From contig CAYYYI010000041.1 in the NCBI GenBank assembly GCA_964475735.1, positions 1 through 19,288 of the forward strand: DNA of 19,288 bases. Reading direction: 5' to 3'. The notes under the pieces are model-generated. The model saw only the letters and a program-made list of their open reading frames with translations, was not told the origin of the DNA and searched no databases. Both the position numbers and the translations under genes were made by a program. Of the stretch, positions 13,757-19,288 are shown in pieces. The stretch is from UCB2 sp964475735 (GTDB lineage Bacteria; Chloroflexota; Dehalococcoidia; Tepidiformales; Tepidiformaceae). The first letter of the stretch is position 1. Each line of letters starts with the position of its first letter.

Positions 13757-15394
13757 GTGCCGTCACCCCGCCGTCCGGTTGTCGATCAGGGCGCCGCGCG
13801 CGTCATCGGGTTGTGTGCCGGGATCCTTGCGGTCATGCTCGCCAGCGGGCACCCGGGCCCGCGATCCGCGGCTGCCGCCCAGGGTTGCCCCATCATCAGC
13901 GGCTACGTCTACGTCGACGCGAACGACAACGGCCTCTTCGACCCTGGTGAGACCCCGATCGCCGGCAGCCCTGTAGCTCTTCGCGACTCGTTGGGCGCGA
14001 CCATTTCGACTGCCGTGACTGGCCAATCCGGCTACTACCAGTTCAATAACGATGCCTCCGTGCGACCACCCGAAGAGTCGATCACGCACTCCGTCTCGTT
14101 TCCGCAGACCACGACCGATTGGACGATCACGCGCACTGCGCCGCGGTTCGATCCGGCACTCGGCACTCTCACCGGGGTCGATGTCACCAACAGCGCGGCC
14201 ATCACCAGCGGCATCAGGGCCGAAAGCCTCGACGGCGAGTCTTCGACGCTCTCGGCCACGGTGAGTGGCACAGTCTCGCTCTCCATTCCGGGGGCCGGCT
14301 CCGTTACCACGGCGCCAGTCGTGGAGGCGGGGTCCTTCGTCGCCGCTCCCTACGATGGCATCGCCGACTTCGCAGGGCCGAGCGGCTACGACTTTGGCTC
14401 GCACACCGCCGCAGGCGCTGCCACCGCCGTCGTAACAGGCGCGGCCCTCTCCGATTACGTGGGTACGGGCTCAGTCGAACTGTCCGGTGTCGCCACGGCG
14501 ACCTCCCATACCACCGGCGGCGGCAACGTTCTCAACAAGATCACCACTGTGGCCAGCGCCCAGGCCATTCTCACCTACCGCTACCTCCCGGTGGTTTGCC
14601 TCCGGGCCGGCTCCTACACCATCGTTCAAACGGCGCAGCCGGCCGGGTACGCCGATGGGCGCGAGACCGCCGGGAACGTGACCGCACTCCCGAACAGTAA
14701 GGGCAACGACGTCATCGCCGTCACCCTGGGTTCGGACGACCTCCCCAACAACAACTTCGGCGAGCTCCCCGCCAGCCTCTCGGGCTACGTGTACGTCGAC
14801 TACAGCAATGACGGCATCAAAGACGCCTCCGAGCCGCCGATCGCCGGCGTCGCCATCGCCCTATCGGGACAGGATGCGGCAGGCTCGCCCGTGAACCGGA
14901 CGGCCACAACCGCCAGCAACGGCTTCTATTCGTTCGCAGGGCTAATGGCTGGCCGCTACGAGATAGCAGAGACGCAGCCCGCAGACTACCTCGATGGAAA
15001 GGACACTATCGGGTCCCAGGGCGGCAGCGTCGCCAACGACAATCTCCACACGATTGACCTTGGCGCCGGCGTGCACGGCGTCAACAACAACTTCGGCGAG
15101 CTACCTCCGCCGACCCCGACACCCACCGTCACGGCCACCGGCACGCCCCCGTCCGGAACGGCCACCCCGCCGAACGGGACTGGAACGCCGGGAGGCATCA
15201 CTAGCCCCACTCCCATGGAAACCGTCAGCGGCGCGCGAACGCCGGGCCCCCCCAGCGCCGGGTCCGGCCTGCTCGGGCTGCCGGCCACCCCCACGAACAT
15301 CGCGCTCCTGGCTGTGGTCCTCATCAGCCTCAGTTCCTGGATGGCCATCATCGCCATGGGGCGGCGCCAACACCGGCCTTCAGAAGAGGATTAG
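13757..15394 (+). CDS. SdrD_B-type surface protein with LPATP sorting signal
   Basis: 545 residues. Signal peptide (Arg5-Arg6, hydrophobic 16-30, Ala-rich cleavage site near 42). Two SdrD_B-like repeats can be seen: ISGYVYVDANDNGLFDPGE... from residue 47, and LSGYVYVDYSNDGIKDASE... from 341; each ends in NNNFGELP. The first is interrupted between GYYQF (92-96) and LRAGSYTIVQ (from 282) by about 185 residues containing FDPALGTLTGVDV, typical of choice-of-anchor E domains. A Pro/Thr/Gly linker (~453-505) leads to LPATP (508-512), a 22-residue hydrophobic segment and RRQHRPSEED, the three-part layout of a sortase signal. It is probably a wall-anchored adhesin or scaffold and the sortase's substrate. 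Start GTG, with GGGGGA (13743-13748) 8 bases upstream. Confidence 0.85.
   Translation: MPSPRRPVVDQGAARVIGLCAGILAVMLASGHPGPRSAAAAQGCPIISGYVYVDANDNGLFDPGETPIAGSPVALRDSLGATISTAVTGQSGYYQFNNDASVRPPEESITHSVSFPQTTTDWTITRTAPRFDPALGTLTGVDVTNSAAITSGIRAESLDGESSTLSATVSGTVSLSIPGAGSVTTAPVVEAGSFVAAPYDGIADFAGPSGYDFGSHTAAGAATAVVTGAALSDYVGTGSVELSGVATATSHTTGGGNVLNKITTVASAQAILTYRYLPVVCLRAGSYTIVQTAQPAGYADGRETAGNVTALPNSKGNDVIAVTLGSDDLPNNNFGELPASLSGYVYVDYSNDGIKDASEPPIAGVAIALSGQDAAGSPVNRTATTASNGFYSFAGLMAGRYEIAETQPADYLDGKDTIGSQGGSVANDNLHTIDLGAGVHGVNNNFGELPPPTPTPTVTATGTPPSGTATPPNGTGTPGGITSPTPMETVSGARTPGPPSAGSGLLGLPATPTNIALLAVVLISLSSWMAIIAMGRRQHRPSEED
14747..15102 (+). repeat. Two identical 20-base copies within the adhesin gene
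   Basis: The stretch encoding Asn-Asn-Asn-Phe-Gly-Glu-Leu occurs identically at 14747-14766 and 15083-15102. It marks the ends of the two SdrD_B repeats; nucleotide identity suggests internal duplication or gene conversion. Confidence 0.7.
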
Positions 15395-15440
15395 CCCGCG
15401 CCCGCACGCCAATGCGGCGCCCGCGGAGCGCCCCGGCCGG

Positions 15441-16103
15441 TCAGGCGTTGCGAGCGGCCCAGCGGCCGTACCCCAGCGCCAGGCAGAGCGCGCTCCCGCC
15501 CCACAGATACCCCCCTACGACGTCGCTTGGCCAATGCGCCCCGGCGTAGACCCGGGCTGGACCTGCCAGCAGAATCGCGGCGAGCAAGACGGCCTGGACC
15601 GGCCGCACGGCCCGGCGGGGGAGGTATGCGCTTGCGAACACCACCATCGCCCCAAAGAACAGCACGTAGCTGTACACGTGCCCGCTGGGAAAACCGTAGT
15701 CATCGCGGATCCTGTCCACCTCCACGCCGAAAGCCTCGGCCGGCCTGGGCGATTCAACAATGGACTTCAGTAGCTGATCCATGAACCGCAGTCCAACCGT
15801 TGCGATGAACGCATACAGCGCCTGGCGGTGATCGTGGGTGGCGGTCCAGCGGAACCGGCGCAGCCGCCCGTGGAACAGCAGCACCGCCCCGGCCGCGAGG
15901 AACGGTATCCAGTTCCATGAGCCAACAACGTTCACGAACTCCGCCACTTCGGCGAAGCTCTCCCGCGACTGAACCTCCCGCGTGAGCCTCACGTCGCCGG
16001 GTAGCGGCGTCCCTTCGGCAACCACCCACGCCGTGAGGGCGACCGCAGCCAGCGCCAACGCCCCGGCCCATGCGAAGAGACGCCGTTCGGCCCGGCGCGT
16101 CAC
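15441..16103 (-). CDS. PAP2-family membrane phosphatase
   Basis: 220 residues, about six membrane helices. All three PAP2 phosphatase motifs are intact: KSIVESPRP (Lys113 to Arg120-Pro121, KX6RP), PSGH (139-142), and ARVYAGAHWPSD (Arg184, His190, Asp194). Enzymes of this type dephosphorylate lipid phosphates on the outer face of the membrane, for example undecaprenyl pyrophosphate or phosphatidic acid; recycling of the lipid carrier used for wall glycans fits the neighbourhood but is inference. Start chosen at GTG 16103, which begins 7 bases after the stop of the upstream lipoprotein gene; the frame is open further upstream but there it overlaps that gene and has shadow-like composition. SD is weak, so start confidence is lower than gene confidence. 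Confidence 0.87.
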   Translation of the reverse strand: MTRRAERRLFAWAGALALAAVALTAWVVAEGTPLPGDVRLTREVQSRESFAEVAEFVNVVGSWNWIPFLAAGAVLLFHGRLRRFRWTATHDHRQALYAFIATVGLRFMDQLLKSIVESPRPAEAFGVEVDRIRDDYGFPSGHVYSYVLFFGAMVVFASAYLPRRAVRPVQAVLLAAILLAGPARVYAGAHWPSDVVGGYLWGGSALCLALGYGRWAARNA

Positions 16104-16110
16104 CGGCGGC

Positions 16111-17262
16111 TCACTTGAGTGGGCGGCGCGTCCATTCCTCCCAGGTTCCCCAGGCCAGCTTGTTCGAGCCGTCGCTCTTGCGCAGTCCGATGTCCTTGAA
16201 AACCGCCGCTGCTCCCTCTGTCGCATACGACGGGTCGAGTGCCGCGAACCACACCACGGCGCTGAAGCCGTTCGTCTCAGCGTCGCCCAACAACCTTTGC
16301 AGGAAGGCAAGCTGGTCTTCCTCTGTTCCGATGTTCACCTGCCCTTCGACCGGCGCCGATGCGTAGCCTGCCTCCGAAATGAGGATTTCGCCCTCCCAGT
16401 AGTTGAGCAGCTGCGAGTAGTAGTCGGGGCGAATGTCCGCCGCGCTCCGGTGATCGCCCAGGTAGGGGTAGGTGCTGATCGCCAGCGCGTCCATGTACCC
16501 CCGGAACGGGTCCAGCACCTCCCACTGCGGCGGGTGTACGTCGCCAAACTTCCCCTCCAGGTCTTCGAGCTGGAATGTCGGGAAGATCTTTGTCTTGGGG
16601 CTGGCCGTCTTCGCCACCGCGTATGCCTCCCGGTAGAGCGAAACGAACGCTTCGAACTGCTTCGGCGAACGCGCGTAGAGCATGTTGACCTCAACGCCAA
16701 GGGCCATGTACTCCGGTGCATAGTTCTTAGCCACATATGCCGCGTACGCGATGAAGGCATTCCGCAGCGACTGGTCATTGAAGCCCACCTGCGGGTCGAT
16801 CCCCGTAGGCAGGTTCGCGATCCGGCTGCGTTGCACCACCCCGTCCGTGGGGTCGATCGCGTAGAAGAGATCAAGGTTGCTGTACTGCTTCAGCAACTCA
16901 ATCTCGGTTATCGTCGTGTCGGCGGTGTTCTTCGAGATCTGCCCCCCGGCCAGGAAGTCCTCCCACGGAGGAGCGCGCTGAACGAGAACGATGTCGGCGT
17001 ACTGAGCGGCGGTAGCGAAGGCGCCGATATAGGCCTCGGAGGTCCGCTCTGGCGGAAGCGCGCTGAAGCCGAGCCGCACGCTCCGTGGCTCACCCGCCGC
17101 CGTCGGCCGGACTACCGTCGGACCGATGAGGATAGGGCCGCCGTTGCCCTCGCCGGCATCACCGGCGCTCTCGTCGCCGCAGGCGAACGCGGCCAGCGCA
17201 AACAACGCCGCCGCTGCTACAATCAGCGCGCGGGGTAGCCGGGTTCGGCCGGGAGTGCGCAT
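16111..17262 (-). CDS. Putative lipoprotein with GH-A-like TIM-barrel fold
   Basis: 383 residues. The N-terminus (MRTPGRTRLPR, then a hydrophobic stretch) ends in Leu-Ala-Ala-Phe-Ala-Cys28, a near-consensus lipobox, followed by a flexible GDESAGDAGEGNGG spacer, so it is probably lipid-anchored outside the membrane. From about 60 it reads as a TIM barrel: VRLGFSALPP, YMALGVEVNM with Glu191 as possible acid/base, DALAISTYPYLG, and ILISEAGYAS with Glu297 as possible nucleophile, then VVWFAALD. The layout resembles clan GH-A (GH53-like) glycosidases; activity and substrate are unproven. Start ATG 17262 is supported by GAGGAAGG 8 bases upstream on the minus strand. That start overlaps the start of the divergent PBP gene. 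The PAP2 gene follows by 7 bases, suggesting an operon. Confidence 0.85.
   Translation of the reverse strand: MRTPGRTRLPRALIVAAAALFALAAFACGDESAGDAGEGNGGPILIGPTVVRPTAAGEPRSVRLGFSALPPERTSEAYIGAFATAAQYADIVLVQRAPPWEDFLAGGQISKNTADTTITEIELLKQYSNLDLFYAIDPTDGVVQRSRIANLPTGIDPQVGFNDQSLRNAFIAYAAYVAKNYAPEYMALGVEVNMLYARSPKQFEAFVSLYREAYAVAKTASPKTKIFPTFQLEDLEGKFGDVHPPQWEVLDPFRGYMDALAISTYPYLGDHRSAADIRPDYYSQLLNYWEGEILISEAGYASAPVEGQVNIGTEEDQLAFLQRLLGDAETNGFSAVVWFAALDPSYATEGAAAVFKDIGLRKSDGSNKLAWGTWEEWTRRPLK
17215..17223 (+). promoter_or_regulatory. Extended -10 promoter candidate for the PBP gene
   Basis: TG-C-TACAAT matches the extended -10 consensus TGnTATAAT at 8 informative positions but one. No -35 at the right distance, as is usual for extended -10 promoters. 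It would start transcription about 30 bases before the PBP ATG and lies inside the signal-peptide codons of the divergent lipoprotein gene. Confidence 0.5.
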
Positions 17263-19288
17263 GCGTGGGGCCTTCCTCGCTGCGGTGATTGCGGGTCTTG
17301 TCGTGGGCGGAATTGTCGCCGGGTACCGGCTTGCCACCGGGGGCTCGGACGGCCCTTCCACTCCGGGCGCGACCCCGGAGGCCGGTTCGCCGAACGCCAC
17401 TGCCGAAGACTGGGCGAAGGCGTGGACGCTTGGCGATACGCGCGCCCTCTGGGAGCTTCTCTCCCCGGCGGCGCAACAGGCGTATCCGTTCGACATCTTC
17501 AAGGCAGAGTACGATTCCTTCGCTGCGGAGACCACGCTCTCCCAGCTGGTCGCATCGGTCCGCTCCGCTAACGAGGCTTCTGCGAGTTTCGCCGTCCGTA
17601 TGGCTACGGGCTATTTCGGCGAGTTCGACTACGAGGTCACGTTCAACCTCGTGAGGGTGCCGGGTGGATTCCAGGTAGCGTGGGAACCATCAGCCATCCA
17701 CCCCGATATCAGCGGCGACGCGCGCTTCAAGAGCGAGACCAAGCGGCCCCAACGTGGGGCCATTCTAGATCGCAACGGCGCGCCGCTTGCCATCACCCGC
17801 GAGGTGCGCAAGCTCGGCTTGAACCGCGCTGCCGTCGCCGACCGGGGCTACCTGGCGAACAGGCTCATCGAGTTTGGCTTCTCCGCCGAGCAGGTCAACG
17901 CCGCCTTCGACAGCGCCGCGGGGCTCAACCAGCGCGTGCCCGTCGGCCCGGTACCCGATGCCAGGCTCGAAGACGCCACCCTGCTCGCCCGGATTCCGGG
18001 GGTGCTCCTCTACTTCGAAACCCAGAGGGTCCATCCCCTCGGGCCCTCAGCCGCGCACGTGGTCGGATACACACGCGAACTCACTGCCGAAGAGCTTGCG
18101 AAGCGCCGCGGCCAGGGCTATCGCATCGGCGACCGCACCGGCGCGGTGGGCCTTGAGGCATCGCTCGAAGAGACGCTCGCCGGGCGCATCGGCAGCGAAT
18201 TGCGCCTGGCAGGCCCCAATGGCGAGACCATCAACGTCATCCGCTCGACCGAGTACGTCGCCGGGCAGGACGTCACCACCACTCTCGACTCGAACACGCT
18301 CATCACCTCGCAGGCTCGCCTTGGTGAGCGCGCGGGCGCCGCTGTGACCATCGACCCGCGCACAAACGTCATTCTTGCGCTGAACAGCTCTCCTTCCTTC
18401 GACCCCGACGCCTTCGAACGGAACGACCGCCCGGCCCTCGAGGCGATAACGAAGGCGCCCAACTCACCCCTTGCCAACCGGGCGACCACCGGTCTCTACT
18501 CGCCGGGGTCAACCTTCAAGCTCATCACCGGCGCCGCCGGGCTCGCCTATGGCGGATACGCCATCACCGACCGCTTCGAATGCAGCAGCGTCTGGCGCGG
18601 AATCGACCCGCCCCGCAACAATTGGGAAGGCGCCCAGGGCATGCTCACCATTGCCGAGGGGTTGATGCGCTCCTGCAACCCTGTCTTCTATGAGATCGCC
18701 CTCAAGCTCTACAACGAAACGGACGGCGCTCTTTCCAGCATGGCGCGCGCCTTCGGCCTTGGCACAGCCACGGGCGTCGTTGGCCTGCCCGAAGAGGACG
18801 GCCTGGTACCGGATGCGGAGTGGAAGCGGCAGAAGCGGAACGAGCCCTGGTACCCCGGCGACGAGGTGAATATCGGCATCGGCCAGGGCGATCTCCTTGT
18901 CACCCCCCTGCAGCTTGCCAACGCCTACAGTTCCTTCCTTTCCGGGACGCTCCGCACCCCCGTCCTTCTGGCTACTGAGACAGCCTCGCCCCGCGGCGCT
19001 CTTCCCCTCACCGAGGCCCAGTCTGCCCACCTGCGCCAGGGCCTGAAGCTCGTAACCAGTCAGTACGGGACCGCCGCGTCCGCGTTCTGGAGTGCCGGCT
19101 ACACCGACTTCGGCGGCAAGTCGGGCACCGCCGAGGACGTAGGCACACAACAACACGTGCTCTTCGTTGCCTATTCCCCCGCCGCCCAACCGCGCGCCGT
19201 CACCGCCGTCGTCCTCGACGAAGGTCAATCCGGCTCCGCCGAAGCCGGTCCCATCGCCCGCGACATCGTCCTCGTCGCCATCAAGTAG
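17261..19288 (+). CDS. Class B penicillin-binding protein, MecA_N type
   Basis: 675 residues, complete to the TAG at the last base of the window. One N-terminal anchor helix (about 4-24), a short Gly/Pro/Thr linker, an NTF2-like domain of the MecA_N family (about 42-145; TAEDWAKAWTLGDTRALWELLS), a dimerisation region starting KRPQRGAILDRNG, then the transpeptidase domain with Ser417-Thr-Phe-Lys420 (SxxK), Ser471-Cys-Asn473 (SxN) and Lys620-Ser-Gly-Thr (KSG). It cross-links peptidoglycan outside the membrane; the MecA_N domain is shared with low-affinity PBPs such as PBP2a, but beta-lactam resistance cannot be inferred. Start ATG 17261 is chosen because GGGAG (17251-17255) precedes it by 5 bases and the anchor begins there; the open frame extends upstream with shadow-like composition. 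Confidence 0.92.
   Translation: MRGAFLAAVIAGLVVGGIVAGYRLATGGSDGPSTPGATPEAGSPNATAEDWAKAWTLGDTRALWELLSPAAQQAYPFDIFKAEYDSFAAETTLSQLVASVRSANEASASFAVRMATGYFGEFDYEVTFNLVRVPGGFQVAWEPSAIHPDISGDARFKSETKRPQRGAILDRNGAPLAITREVRKLGLNRAAVADRGYLANRLIEFGFSAEQVNAAFDSAAGLNQRVPVGPVPDARLEDATLLARIPGVLLYFETQRVHPLGPSAAHVVGYTRELTAEELAKRRGQGYRIGDRTGAVGLEASLEETLAGRIGSELRLAGPNGETINVIRSTEYVAGQDVTTTLDSNTLITSQARLGERAGAAVTIDPRTNVILALNSSPSFDPDAFERNDRPALEAITKAPNSPLANRATTGLYSPGSTFKLITGAAGLAYGGYAITDRFECSSVWRGIDPPRNNWEGAQGMLTIAEGLMRSCNPVFYEIALKLYNETDGALSSMARAFGLGTATGVVGLPEEDGLVPDAEWKRQKRNEPWYPGDEVNIGIGQGDLLVTPLQLANAYSSFLSGTLRTPVLLATETASPRGALPLTEAQSAHLRQGLKLVTSQYGTAASAFWSAGYTDFGGKSGTAEDVGTQQHVLFVAYSPAAQPRAVTAVVLDEGQSGSAEAGPIARDIVLVAIK

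Noticed and set aside
15982..17238. A 418-codon + strand frame opposite the PAP2 and lipoprotein genes
   Set aside because: Arg/Val/Leu-rich shadow translation without motifs; the minus strand frames carry full PAP2 motifs and a lipoprotein signal.
17126..17260. Upstream extension of the PBP gene
   Set aside because: Ser/Ala/Asn-rich shadow of the lipoprotein signal region; ATG 17261 has its own SD and begins the anchor helix.
17263..17535. Upstream extension of the lipoprotein gene by 91 codons
   Set aside because: It would bury the signal peptide inside the protein and overlap the PBP coding region; ATG 17262 has a strong SD.

Overview
This is a GC-rich bacterial chromosome segment, densely coded, with mostly ATG and some GTG/TTG starts and purine-rich Shine-Dalgarno (SD) sites. 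I see no phage, IS, CRISPR or RNA gene. A sortase with a matching C-terminal sorting signal, a putative lipoprotein, a MecA-type penicillin-binding protein and SdrD-type repeats point to a one-membrane (Gram-positive-type) envelope. With the HSD17B4-like SDR and the overall gene style, my best guess is a GC-rich Chloroflexota (Dehalococcoidia/Tepidiformia-like). That placement is inference, not shown by a marker gene.

Layout. 1-2206 (+): the 3' end of a membrane protein gene, a short-chain dehydrogenase and a four-helix membrane protein resembling hydroxylaminobenzene mutase/styrene-oxide isomerase. 2329-4631 (-): a small soluble protein followed by a large secreted protein with a TIM-barrel, glycosidase-like core. 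4851-11237 (+): a compact run that reads as one operon: coiled-coil scaffold protein, 51-aa membrane protein, processive family-2 glycosyltransferase, Tat-exported DUF2334 polysaccharide deacetylase, sortase and UDP-GlcNAc 2-epimerase. 11240-13405 (-): a GH26-like secreted glycosidase and a secreted concanavalin-like domain protein. 13757-15394 (+): an SdrD_B-type surface protein ending in an LPATP sorting signal. 15441-17262 (-): a PAP2 phosphatase and a putative lipoprotein GH-A-like glycosidase. 17261-19288 (+): a class B PBP of the MecA type, ending exactly at the window end.

How the genes may work together (inference). The + strand operon has the parts expected to make, export, modify and anchor a surface polysaccharide: activated amino sugar (epimerase), polymerisation and translocation (GT2 plus small membrane partner), deacetylation (DUF2334) and covalent attachment of surface proteins (sortase). 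Three TIM-barrel hydrolase-like proteins and one lectin-like protein lie on the opposite strand around it, as depolymerases or binding proteins often do near polysaccharide operons. The PAP2 phosphatase and PBP extend the cell-envelope theme. I consider this sortase/glycan-synthase locus the best candidate here for an undescribed system.

Notable regulation seen directly: a perfect 13-bp hairpin that contains the start codon and SD of the GH26-like gene; a divergent gene pair whose ATG start codons overlap; an 11-nt overlap coupling the 51-aa gene to the glycosyltransferase; and a good sigma-70-type promoter before the adhesin gene.
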